From Latrodectus hesperus (Eukaryota > Arthropoda > Arachnida > Araneae > Theridiidae), in assembly GCA_037975125.1 (NCBI GenBank), contig CM075855.1, positions 83,027,278 through 83,091,277 on the forward strand: a stretch of DNA of 64,000 nucleotides, read 5' to 3'. Below are positions 13,301 to 23,300 of this stretch, one piece after another. Within the stretch, counting starts at the first letter, position 1. Each line of letters starts with the position of its first letter. The notes under the pieces are model-generated. The model was not told the origin of the DNA. It ran no database searches and worked only from the letters and a program-made list of their open reading frames with translations. Position numbers and translations under genes: made by a program.

Positions 13301-14302
13301 TTTCTTTCTGTGCATATTCTAAGAAATTCTTCTAAATTTAATTAGTATTTAAACTTTTAAGGATATTGCATTGTGTAAATCTGAATAAATAGATTTAGAT
13401 AAAATTTGAATTGATAATAATTGTATTAAACTATACACTATTCTTGCATCTTGAGTATAATATTAATTTAATACGTTATGATATGGCAATTAATAATGTA
13501 ATTATAATTTAAATAATCTAAAATATTTTGATGTAGTTGTGAGTGAAATGAGTATTAAATTAACTTCTCATATTTCATTTCAAATTAAAAAAACTGTTAA
13601 GAAATTATAATTTTTTTAAATATGAAAAGGTAAATTAATATGAATAATTTAATGAATACTAAAAAACTTAACTTTTCAAAATGTAAGCTTTTTAAAAACT
13701 GAATTTCATACTTTTTAGTTCTTTCTTCTCAAGAATTATTTTTTATCAATCATATTATCTTATTATATGATTATATTTTTATCAACTGAGTATATAAAAT
13801 GGACATAAAGGGAAAAAAATTTTCTTTTATCATGACAAAAAATCAAATTGAAATGAGTGTTTTCAGAATATTAAAAAAATATTACAAATGACAAAAAATG
13901 TTTAAAATGTGCACACACTTTTTTAAATGTTCTGAGGTAAATAAAAAAATTGAAGTTGTATAATATAGTTCTAATATTTTACATTTTCAGATTTTACCCA
14001 AACACCCAAGAATTACTTTCACTTATACAGATTTATTATCATCCTTTAATAGTGATGGAAAGATTACAGTTCAGTGTGTTTTAAGGTGGAGTTATCATTC
14101 TTCCATATATTGTTCAGATTTGTTTCATCTAGTAGGAAATAAGAAGATACATCTTTTTAGGACATCTCAGTTTTATTATAACCTAGAACTTGAAATGGAA
14201 AAAGCAGCAGAAATAGAAATTCTATTGTCACCACAAAGTATTGGAAATGAAAATCTTCCAGTGATATCTCTTCTAATTCCAATGACTACTTCAAATGTGT
14301 AG
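1032..14302 (+). CDS. ENGASE: cytosolic endo-beta-N-acetylglucosaminidase (GH85), 5'-truncated by window edge
   Basis: Nine exons (1032-1186, 2442-2590, 2854-3019, 4915-5018, 5700-5808, 6911-7119, 8444-8698, 13005-13116, 13991-14302) join in consistent phase to 522 codons plus TAG. ENGASE cuts the GlcNAc-beta-1,4-GlcNAc core of free N-glycans in the cytosol, downstream of glycoprotein quality control. The first exon carries the family hallmark DGWLINIEN; its Glu codon (1172-1174) is the expected general acid and the preceding Asn codon (1166-1168) the substrate-assisting residue. Later family blocks follow in order: FFDSCDGIF, VFGRG, VAIFAPGW and a beta-rich C-terminal part. The N-terminal roughly 200 residues expected from vertebrate length (about 740 aa) are outside the window. 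Introns range from 263 bp to 4.3 kb. No internal stops, so the gene looks functional. It converges with the lipase gene downstream. Confidence 0.95.
1273..1351. repeat. (TA)n microsatellite
   Basis: About 39 uninterrupted TA units in the first visible ENGASE intron. It opens spurious reading frames of alternating Tyr and Ile on either strand. Confidence 0.98.
1849..1908. repeat. imperfect inverted repeat
   Basis: The arms meet at the palindrome ATGATCAT (1874-1881) and pair outward with small bulges to CTACAATAAA on the left and TTTATTGTAA on the right. Intronic; possibly a decayed foldback element. Confidence 0.5.
2442..2590 (+). CDS. ENGASE: ENGASE exon
   Basis: Acceptor TATAG, donor GTGTGT. 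Encodes a helix followed by LIIWYDSILENGELKWQNAL, matching the strand after the GH85 active site where vertebrate ENGASE has a YYDSV...GQLKWQ block. Ends two bases into a Lys codon. Confidence 0.93.
2854..3019 (+). CDS. ENGASE: ENGASE exon
   Basis: Acceptor TTTTTTCAG, donor GTAATA. Encodes IFFDSCDGIFLNYNW and later DVFVGVDVFGRG, both conserved GH85 barrel strands. Ends in phase 0 after ACG AAT ATT. Confidence 0.94.
3446..3486. repeat. perfect 15-bp inverted repeat, 11-nt loop
   Basis: Arms 3446-3460 and 3472-3486 are exact reverse complements (ATATATGCAAATACA). Intronic in ENGASE. Confidence 0.7.
4265..4565 (+). repeat. tRNA-derived SINE, family B
   Basis: The head resembles a tRNA: GTCTCGCTTGGTTAGG as A box and GGGAGTTTGAATTCTG as an eroded B box about 40 bp on. 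The body shares ordered blocks (CTTCTG.TTG, CCCTATTT, CTTCCACCTA) with the reverse-strand copy at 9290-9480. Ends are approximate and no target-site duplication was seen. Confidence 0.6.
4915..5018 (+). CDS. ENGASE: ENGASE exon
   Basis: Acceptor TTACAG, donor GTATAG. Encodes DLSVAIFAPGWIHECLE, the family block seen as SVALFAPGW in vertebrate ENGASE. Ends two bases into a Lys codon. Confidence 0.93.
5700..5808 (+). CDS. ENGASE: ENGASE exon
   Basis: Acceptor TTATAG, donor GTAAAT. Encodes FWNYLQELCP followed by SLPYFSTFCPGFG, corresponding to the SLPFVTSFCLG region near the end of the catalytic barrel. Phase 0 at its end. Confidence 0.92.
6284..6348. repeat. long hairpin, 28-nt arms
   Basis: Arms 6284-6311 and 6321-6348 match at 25 of 28 positions when one is reverse-complemented, with a 9-nt loop. 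Short 8-bp inverted flanks (AGTTTCAT / ATGAAACT) lie further out, which could fit a small foldback or MITE remnant. In an ENGASE intron. Confidence 0.65.
6911..7119 (+). CDS. ENGASE: ENGASE exon
   Basis: Acceptor TTGTAG, donor GTAAGT. Encodes SWFNISLQQPQPIY and EDAFNGGGCLCLSG, the family's 'DA(W/F)xGGxxLxxxG' entry into the C-terminal beta-sandwich domain. Confidence 0.92.
7875..7927. repeat. CA-rich simple repeat
   Basis: Interrupted (CA)n and CAAA units with CGTATGCATG-like breaks, in the ENGASE intron between 7120 and 8443. Confidence 0.85.
8444..8698 (+). CDS. ENGASE: ENGASE exon
   Basis: Acceptor TTTTTCAG, donor GTAATT. 84 complete codons of the C-terminal domain, with low-complexity Ser/Asp/Gln stretches. 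Sequence conservation is weak here and the call rests on phase and splice sites. Confidence 0.85.
9053..9102. repeat. near-perfect hairpin, 21-nt arms
   Basis: Arms 9053-9073 and 9082-9102 differ by one transition (a G-U pair in RNA), loop 8 nt. It lies in the 4.3-kb ENGASE intron and would be transcribed with the gene. Confidence 0.65.
9290..9480 (-). repeat. SINE family B fragment
   Basis: Reverse-complement relative of the element at 4265-4565: read on the minus strand it has GGAGGTTTTCTG, TCCCTATTTATAAAGT and CTTCCACCTAG in the same order. Much more GC-rich than its surroundings. Ends approximate. Confidence 0.55.
9780..11240 (-). pseudogene. decayed Tigger/pogo (Tc1-mariner) transposase
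   Basis: Read on the minus strand, fragments in several frames follow the order of a Tigger transposase: an N-terminal DNA-binding part with NIPVDSNVIKEKS (near 11035-11000), FNADE followed by KTLSFKGGKK (near 10800-10730), NMNGTEKLL-like text near 10700, and HLIVDNC (near 10330), the DDE-domain strand seen as LxVDNCPAH in intact copies. Stops and frameshifts are frequent, so it is dead. It lies antisense inside an ENGASE intron and is interrupted by the SINE at 10382-10554. Ends are approximate; terminal inverted repeats were not found. Confidence 0.82.
10382..10554 (+). mobile_element. tRNA-derived SINE family A, full length with 14-bp TSD
   Basis: Flanked by a perfect direct repeat CCTAGTCAATTTTC (10368-10381 and 10555-10568), a target-site duplication that fixes both ends. 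The head has an A box (TGGCAGCCGAATGG, 10389-10402) and a perfect pol III B box (GGTTCGAATCC, 10436-10446). The body ends near GTGCAAAAAAATGACAG. It sits within the Tigger relic: removing it and one TSD copy rejoins the transposase text. Best preserved of six family copies in this window. Confidence 0.93.
12199..12234. repeat. perfect 16-bp inverted repeat, 4-nt loop
   Basis: Arm 12199-12214 (CAACATCACACTGATT) is exactly mirrored at 12219-12234 around GTTA. Intronic in ENGASE, 800 bp before the penultimate exon. Confidence 0.75.
13005..13116 (+). CDS. ENGASE: ENGASE exon
   Basis: Acceptor TTCTTAG, donor GTTAGT. Short exon of the C-terminal beta domain (37 full codons). It completes an Arg codon begun in the preceding exon 4.3 kb upstream. 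Confidence 0.82.
13991..14302 (+). CDS. ENGASE: ENGASE last exon
   Basis: Acceptor ATTTTCAG; open for 103 codons to TAG at 14300-14302. Encodes the end of the beta-sandwich domain. A poly(A) signal follows at 14567. Confidence 0.88.
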   Translation: MLPKHPRITFTYTDLLSSFNSDGKITVQCVLRWSYHSSIYCSDLFHLVGNKKIHLFRTSQFYYNLELEMEKAAEIEILLSPQSIGNENLPVISLLIPMTTSNV

Positions 14303-14566
14303 TGATTAAATTTATCACCCTAGCTAAAAAAATGGAAGTAACAATTGTTTTTATCTCCTTTATAAAAATTGAATTCCTAGTCACAAAAATGTATATTTTT
14401 ATATGTATAAATAATGATTTTTTAAAAAATTAATTAACTAAATTGATATACATGATATATACTAATGATACATAGCAAAATGTTTTTATTTCATGAGGAA
14501 AATACTTTAAAAACTTGTTTATATCAATTAGTTATGACAAAGAATGATTATCTTTGTATGGAATAT

Positions 14567-14572
14567 AATAAA
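14567..14572 (+). terminator. ENGASE poly(A) signal candidate
   Basis: AATAAA 265 bp after the ENGASE stop codon, the first canonical hexamer downstream on this strand. Confidence 0.5.
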
Positions 14573-14808
14573 GATTATAATTGAAAGACAAATAATAATA
14601 AAGTGTTGTTATTGAAAAGTGACTGAAATTATAGTAAATCAGGAATTTACTTGGAATACAATGAATAAAGTTTAACATTTTTACATTAGTAGACAGATGC
14701 ATTTTATTCGTAAATAATTCAGAAATAGTTACTTCAAAACTCTTAGATGTCATAAAAGTTAAAAGTCTTAAATATCAAAACTCTTAGTTGTGCAAATGTG
14801 CAAAAATA

Positions 14809-14890
14809 ATCAGCAGATAGCTGATTACTTTTGCCAGCTATCTGCTGATAGCCAGATTGCAGATAATGATTTCAGCCAGATAGGCTGAAA
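14809..14890. repeat. cluster of two hairpins
   Basis: Hairpin 1: perfect 15-bp arms 14809-14823 and 14835-14849 around an 11-nt loop. Hairpin 2: perfect 8-bp arms 14870-14877 (TTTCAGCC) and 14883-14890. They lie just past the probable ENGASE 3' end. Confidence 0.65.
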
Positions 14891-17164
14891 CAATCAATGC
14901 AGCTTTGGAACAAGATTGTTTCATACAGTTCTGAAGTATCTATTGTTTCTAGTCAAATCTTAATTTCTCTGATGATATGGAAAACCTATAAATGTTCCTA
15001 AAAAGTCTTTACTATAAAGTCCATTTTTTTGTTAATTGGATGATTTCACAAGTCTGCAACTTTTTAAATTGCTTGTATTCTGAACGATGCTAGGCTCAGT
15101 TTCTTCTGATTTGTCAAGTCTTGCGAGCGAGCGAATTTTGTTGGAAAGTTGCTTTAATATTTTGTAACAATATTGAGGATGATAATTAAACATTTTTATG
15201 AAGTAAGTATTTATTTATATGCATTACTTCTTACAATATTGCAATTATAACTATCAGTGAACATTATTTTTCCAATAAATGTTGGACATAAATCAAGTTT
15301 AATTTTATCACCTATTACTTTTATTATAAAATACATCATACTTATGAAAAATACTGGGTTATCATGAAGGAAAACTTTTTTTTTTAAATTTATTTTCTTA
15401 GCCCAAATCTTTCAAATACTATTGAAACATTTCAAGATTTAAATACTTAAACACAATGATTACGGTTGAATGTAAAAGTTATTTTTTATATTTATACATA
15501 GATGTCATGTTATGAATATTCATTATAATAAATTCATTGTTTGAATGGAAAACTATTCTGATATATTAAGTAAAATTCCTTTTTAACATTATCTGCAGTT
15601 GTAACATTCAATAATAATCAAATGATTTTCATCTTGAATAAAATGTTTGAGATAGCTGTGTACATTTATTATCATTGTTTTATAAAATTTTGAACTATAC
15701 TAACCAAAAATAATATTAATACATTTTTTAATCAATTTTAATGCTCAGAAAATTTATCAATTTAGGCAGTGTGTTGTAATTTAGATTTACAAATTGCCTC
15801 AAGCTGACTACTATTAGAACATTAATTTCAAAGTTTTCAAGACTTCTATGCTTGATAATGTTCCATGTGCATAGAAATCTTGAAAGCTTTGTAAAAATAG
15901 CCTTGAACTGCATGATAATATGTTGAGATAGTAAAAAATATCAGAATGTTTCTTGATAAAAGTTTGTTCATGTGTATCAAAACAAAAATTAATGGAACCA
16001 ATATATATTGCTTTTTTAAAACAGTTTATTTTTACTAAAGCAACATTCTAATACATGACATACCAATATATAGTTATATTTTCATTAAATATTGCTCTTA
16101 AATATTTAGCAGATAGAGGTACAATACCAATATAATAATAGAATGAGATATTTCAGTTTCTTTTTTTCATATATATATGTAATATATTTATCACATTTGA
16201 TTCAGTTGAATTTTATTTACAATAAAATTATTTATATGTATATATATATAAACTATTTTGTATTATATAAATAATTTTAAAGGAATGTTTGAAAAAATAT
16301 CAAAACAATTATTTCTGAGCTAATCTGAGAGCTTAACATTTTCTGAATAAAATACATAAGCTTTTACTTTCAATTCACAAGCCTTCAATCTGAAGTGAAA
16401 TGACTATGTTGGCAAATATAATAAAATTTTCTTTAATTTAGAAATTTAAGATCGCTAATACTTCCATAATTTTCATCTGGAAAAATCAAAATTTGATTTT
16501 CATATATGTAAATTTTTATTTTATTTAATATAGATATTAAATTAAACTTTGTTGAAAATATAAGTGAAAGGTAACATATATACTAAGATTCATTATAACA
16601 CATAATTCAACAGACATTATAAGTTTTTAAATAAATTACTGTTTAATTAAACTTAATGATTAACTTTTTGCATATTATGATAAGTAATTAATAAAGTTGC
16701 CAGCATGTCTCAAATTAAGAATTCCAACTTTAAACAAAAAGTATTATAACTATAATACCACAGTAGCTAATTCTGCAGTTGACATGTATATTGCAGAAAC
16801 TTATCCGCATGCATACTTAAGAATCGATTATATACTATAAATATATATGCAATCTATATTAAATATGCAAATAATTAATAATACTTAGTAACACATACAT
16901 TTATATAACTATAAATAGTTTTCTGAAATGAAAGATTCAAAGCGTCATAAAAAAGAAACTATCATTACAGTAGAACTTAACAAATCCAAATAAATCAGTG
17001 TTAAAATCATTCTAATGTATGACATTTAAACTCTTTATAAATTCTACAAAAATCAGTTTTATAGTTAAGAATAAATTTGAAATTTCTACTTTTAAAATAA
17101 AAAAATGAGTTATTTGACATTCAAATTTGAGAAATGCTCTAGATTTGGCACTTGGATGTTTTGA

Positions 17165-17405
17165 ACAAGACTGGTAATAATTGATTTCTTGCTCAAATGA
17201 CATAAGTGTAAAATTATTTATACCTTTAAATTAGGAATGCCTAACATAATGCATTTTGTTTAGACCACATTTATAAAATATCATTTGATGTCTAAATTTA
17301 GTACCATTGACTTCTTGACTAGCAACAATTGACTTTTTGCTCAAATAACATTAATATATCCTGTGTGGACTAAAATTTATAAAATATTATTGGAGATCTA
17401 AATTT
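17165..17405. repeat. degenerate tandem duplication, period about 149 bp
   Basis: GCTCAAATGACAT near 17191 recurs as GCTCAAATAACAT near 17340, and the TTTATAAAATATCATT...TCTAAATTTAGTA block near 17270 recurs near 17370 with substitutions. An old local duplication in intergenic DNA. Confidence 0.5.
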
Positions 17406-19926
17406 AGTATTCAAATAAAATTAGCATTTCAAAAGATTATTCAAAAAAATTCTCTTCTTTCACTCCAATCAAACTGAATCAGTCATAATACATATATCTA
17501 ATTTTAAATTGCTTAACAATGTAATGAAATTTCTAGCTTTTGCTCATTGACATTACTTTCTATTATTTTTTATGCCATGAGTATTTATATTGATCACAAT
17601 TTGCGTTTACATTATATACATACACTTGAAGAAATTACAATTATAGCTTGGGTAATAATTAATTTTGATATATTATTTCACTAATGGAAAATGTCCCTTT
17701 ATTTTTTATTTTGTGCTTTAAATAAGTAATTTTAAAAAGTACAAATATTGCCAATTCATGGTAGTAATTTGATTTGTATATGTATATTTGCAAATTATGT
17801 ATATATTTTTTAAATATTACTTTTCAACTGTAATTGTGTAACTTTTTGGATTAGTTAATTCTACTGTATTGATATAAACATGGATATCAGCCAGAAAATA
17901 AAAAAATGACTAGATTATCATTTCTCAAAAATAAAAAGTAAATAGTGAAACAAAATATAAAATCAATGCATTTTTAATTAGCAGAAATAGTCTTTTTTCT
18001 TTTTTAAAATATAGACATTCATATTTAAAAGATATGCATTAATTTACCATTATTATGTACACATACAAAGTTCTTCCATTATATCATCTTATTTCTGATT
18101 CTGAGTAATGAACAAACTTAAAAAGAAATGCTTACATTATGTTACATTTAACACACACACAGCAATAATGTTCATGTAAACAAAAATTTCTTTTAAATTA
18201 AAACTATTAAAAACTAACTTAAGAAATTATGCTAATTATGAATTGGGAGAATTAATTAATAGAAAACCATTAATAAATATCCGAGTTAAAATAGTTATAA
18301 TTTTTAAAATTTGATTCTATACTTAAATGTTTATAATAATGTATAATATGAATACAATGCAATTTTGTGGATCAAAACTGCTTCTTTTTTGAAGTGATTG
18401 TATCATAATATTGTATCTTGCTTATAATATATGTTATAAAATAAAATTTTGTAACTTATTAGAAAGTTTAAAGGATGAAAGATATAGTTTGTCATATTTG
18501 TTAGATATTTAATTATAGACTGAAAATTGTATAAACAGAACGATGTATTCATTAATTAAATAAAAAATTACTTGAACATCTGAACGTGTGATGAAATTAA
18601 ATAAAAAAATTTTCTTGTTATTCAGTTAATTTTAAATCTAAGTGACGGTTAAGGAATTTTGCGTATTACACTCAACTTGGATATAATACATCTGTACTTT
18701 GTAGGTAAGGAAAAGTGCACATTATATCTAAATTTTTATCTAAAGATATAGAATATTAAATCGTATATCAGTTAATTACATACTTTTTAAAGGCTGAATT
18801 ACTTTTATTAAAGAATCAATAAAATTAATCAAGAAATTTTATTTTATATTTTTAATAAATATTAAAAAAATAATGTATAAAGTATTTTCTAAAATTTGTT
18901 CTGAGAATTCATAACAAATATGTTAAAAAAAATTATGCTTTGTTAAATGTAGTGAACATTATGATACAATTTCCTATACCTCTAAGGTACAGATACATTT
19001 ATAATAGTTTATTAAATATTTTTTACCAAAATATGGAGTACTTCAAATATCATAAATATGCATAAAAATTTTACTATCTTTATCTCAATTCAAATCTAAA
19101 TGTATATAATTTTGTTTTTACAAAAATTAAAAAACTTTTTTGTGAATGATACATAATTTAATTCATAAAATAATGCATTTGGGATTAACTTTATAAAAAA
19201 AATTGATATTTTAAAAAATGTTTTTATAATTAAAAGTAACTTATATTTTGACATTTTTTGTTAAAAACATCATATCTAGATTATCTTATATAATGAAAAA
19301 AGAACTAAAAATGATTAAATATTTGAAAACAAAAAATAAAATTATAAGAGAAAATTCAATAAATTAACAATGAACTTTGAGTTAACAATACAATGCGTTA
19401 AATAATAATTACAAAAACATTGGCACATTTCTAGGAAAAACTCACAATCACCTAAGAGATTCTAAGTTTCTTGTGTAAATTAAGGCAAGTTGTAACGAAA
19501 AAATTGTTTACATGAATACTTCAATTTTTGTAATAAAAATGTGTTATAATTTGGAAAATGTGAGAAATTACTTAAAATTCTTATTACAATGCAGAGTTGT
19601 TAGACACATCATAACAAATTGGAAGTGATTTTTTAAATACCTACAAATCTTAAATGAAATTGTTAAACAAAATATTAATGGTAGTCACAATCATAATGAC
19701 CTAGTGATAACATGATTTGTTTAATATAAATAAACTAGTAACATTACAGTTTGTTCAAATATTTTTGAGATTTAACATCAAAAATATTTAACATTATATA
19801 CAAAGTCATTATAATTGAAATCAATGAAGATTTAAAATGTAATATAAAAATCTATGTTTCTCATTACACAAACAAGAATAAATTTAATGCTAACAAATAT
19901 TAAAATAGAGTTAGAAATTGTTAATT

Positions 19927-20181
19927 TTTAAGAAATTCATATTTCTTTATAAGAAATAATATATCTTTATTGTAACATTAAAAATAATGACTTGCCTCAA
20001 CTTACCATCATAGAAAAAACCATTATTATTATTATTATTATAGAAACCTTTTTCTATAACTTCACAAAACAGATGAATTAGGCTCTTTGGATAACTTTGA
20101 AGTGGCAAAATGTACGTATTTCTTTTTTCCCTTGTAATTATAATAAAACCTTGTTTTATTACTCTAGAAAGAGTAAGTGTT
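19927..20181. repeat. direct repeat copy 1, covers the DAGL 3' UTR
   Basis: Starts TTTAAGAAATTC and ends GAGTAAGTGTTA, whose last two bases are the first two plus-strand bases of the DAGL stop codon. Nearly identical to copy 2 (20683-20932); the main difference is the length of an internal (ATT)n run, longer here. Confidence 0.92.
20155..20160 (-). terminator. DAGL poly(A) signal candidate
   Basis: TTTATT on the plus strand, i.e. AATAAA on the gene strand, about 20 bp past the stop codon. This would give a very short 3' UTR; other AATAAA hexamers lie further on, for example at the TTTATT near 19970. Confidence 0.45.
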
Positions 20182-20315
20182 ATGGAAAAGTTCCAGAACT
20201 ACTTATTAACTGCTTAAGACCAGTGTGTAGAGTGTGGGGCATGTGATCAGCTACCATCCTAGGACTAATTATTATTTGGTTAAAGTAATCAGCAGTCACC
20301 CACCTTCCATTAACG
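20180..20315 (-). CDS. DAGLB: DAGL exon 11, C-terminus
   Basis: Encodes GRWVTADYFNQIIISPRMV and ADHMPHTL, the conserved end of the DAGL core, then about 15 residues and TAA (20182-20180). No DAGLA-type tail. Confidence 0.93.
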
Positions 20316-23300
20316 CTGAAAAAAGATTTATATTATTTGTAAAATATCCGAAACAAATTATTAAGGAGAAAAAAACATTAAAAATAATGTACATTTTACC
20401 TTAATAACAACATTTTCTAATAAAAATTGCTTAAGCAAGTATAAACAGTACTACAAGAAGTCAGACTTAATATGCTATTTATGCTCATTTAAAGTTGATG
20501 CATTAAATGTCCTCATATAATTTTTCACAAACTGAATTAAAGGTTTCTTAACATACATCATAATAAAGAATAACTCACAGAAATCAGTGAAAAATAGTTA
20601 TGGAGAAACTACCTTGAATGCTTTCAAATTTTTTCATAATTAAAGGCTTTTAAAAAATATGAAATTTAAGTTTCTTAAAAGGGTTTAAGAAATTCATATT
20701 TCTTTATAAGAAATAATATATCTTTATTGTAACATTAAAAATAATGACTTGCCTCAACTTATCATCATAAAAAAAACCATTATTATTATTATAGAAACCT
20801 TTTTCTATAACTTCACAAAACAGATGAATTAGGCTCTTTGGATAACTTTGAAGTGGCAAAATGTACGTATTTCTTTTTTCCCTTGTAATTATAATAAAAC
20901 CTTGTTTTATTACTCTAGAAAGAGTAAGTGTTTAAGAAATTCATATTTCTTTATATAATATATCTTTATTGTAACCTTAAAAATAATGACTTGCCTCAAC
21001 TTACTATCATATTTTTAAATGCTTTATGTCCCTACTAATTTTGCAATAAATAAAATAATGAAAATTTTATGTATAAGGAATCATATATAGTGATGAAATA
21101 ATGTAAGTGTTGGTATTTGAGTATTATATACAATATTAATACATCAGTTGCAAGAAAATATCTTCGTAGATTTGAGAAAGTTTTCTCTTCAAAGTAATAA
21201 TTATTGTAAAACATTTTACCAATTGAATATATATATTTTTTAAATGGGCAAATTATAATATCCATTAAAACTAATTAGACCAGAACCTAAAGTTTAAAAT
21301 GGATTCTGGAACCACTATAAATATCCAAGTCCAACTTGGGAATCGAACCCAAGAACTGTTGAACTGAAAACCACTGCGCTGATTGCTAGTTCAAATGCAT
21401 ATGTTTATACTAAAACTTAATATTAGATATATCCAAGAAATACTATTAATTTTTACTTAAAGCAAATAGAAAGATTTGACTGCAATAAAAAATGAATTTA
21501 GATGAAATATTTTAAAATAAGATTATTAATACCTGGAATCTGTATGTGTCAAATGCAATATGCGCCCAGGAATGTAAAGTGGTACGGGTGCTGAAGGACG
21601 AGAATGAACAGCTGTCTGACTGCTGCTCATGCTACCTTCAGATGAACCTTCCTATTAAATGAAAAAAGAGAACACTAATTCAGCAATAAATTTAAATAAA
21701 TTATTCCTTAACTGTGTTATTTAATAATCATGTACACTACTTCCATTGCTACCATTTCTTTTTCTCTCTTTGGTTACGAATACATGTTTGAATAAATATA
21801 TTTTGCTTATATGTATTGTTAAAAGCCCGGTGGCTTAGTGGCAGCGTTTCACGCTCCCATGACACAGGTCCGAGGTCCTATCCTTGGGCTGGGCAAGGTT
21901 GACTCAGCCTTTTACCACTTCAGTGGGTCGATTAACTGAGTACCAAGCATGTTTGGGAACTAAACACAAAGAGTCTTACGTTAGGCTGACCACCTAACTG
22001 GGACGTGTGCTTCACACCCCACGGCCCTAGGTCATGAAAACAGTTATGGGCACTGTAGGCCTTGGCCCACATGGGCTGTCGTGCCATGGAGTTTAGTTTA
22101 GTATATGTATTGTTAGTTTAAAATTTAAGTTAAAAAATTGATATTTTTATGATAAATAGTTACATTTAGGACACTTGAGATAACACTCATGATGATAGAG
22201 GACTTAAAATGATAAGTATCAGAATTATATATATTTTAATACCTTCATTTTAAAATTATAACTTCTTATTTTACTTGAATGCATGTTATCTCACAGGTAT
22301 AATATGCTGTTTTAAATAAGGAACTTTATATTACATTATCAAATGCATTATCTAATGTATTCATGAAACAAATTTAAATTGTTTCATACAATTCCAATAC
22401 AATTAATAATTAAATTTGTATTAGCATATAAGCAGAATTAGAAGTTTTTATTCAACTATTTCTATTTTTGATTAGTAATTTATTCCATATTATGATTAGA
22501 AATATACAGTTAAGTAATATTTTGTATCTTAGTGCTTTAATTCATAATTTTGTCACATTTAATTTAAATTTATCTGCTTCAAGCATTTATTCACATAGTA
22601 AAATTATGAATGTGTCTTAAAATTTACCTTTGATATTTTTCATTAGTTCAGGTGATGTTCTCTAAATATCATTTACAAAATAAAATCTTATGAAAAAAAT
22701 CATTCATACAATTCCTAAAATATATACTGGAATAAAGCTCAAGATTGCAATTGGGTATACTAAAGGTCTCAATTTGTCAGTAAGGGCTATTTTTAAGCCT
22801 TTGATGATTTCTCCAGTTATTTTAAGCATATTCAAGTATTGTTATTCATTACCAGACAATTTTTTGTAATATTTTACAAGAACAAGTTGTCTTTTAATTT
22901 GAAGTGATTATAAATCAGTCTCAAAAAGAGCAATTTTTGATGGGCTGCTGCATTTCAAATATTAATTATGAATAGCACTCAATGGGATCTACTAGTTTTT
23001 TAAGGTTGGTGATTTCAATTTCATCTAAGATAAAATATATTTTATTGCATTACGAGATCCATGTTCCATAAATTCAATTCATGTGGACAATTAAGACAAT
23101 AAGCTGGTCACTTAGCTTATTACAACTGATCAAGAATTTGCCAGCTCCTGGTCAAATTTGTGAGCTGTGAATTGCACTATGTGTCATGACCATCAGGCTT
23201 CTGTCAAACACATTTTATATTGCTTAAGCCTTTTTGAGGAGCTTCCTTGTTATGGACTTCCAACCAACTCAGTTGTGTTAGATTTCTTGAAAGTTAATGG

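Larger units (their letters stand above)
14303..19926. other. intergenic DNA between convergent ENGASE and DAGL
   Basis: AT-rich with no credible coding region. It holds the ENGASE 3' UTR, a hairpin cluster (14809-14890), a degenerate direct repeat (17165-17405) and short TA tracts near 16170 and 16240. The longest open frames are about 60-75 codons without recognisable similarity. Confidence 0.7.
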
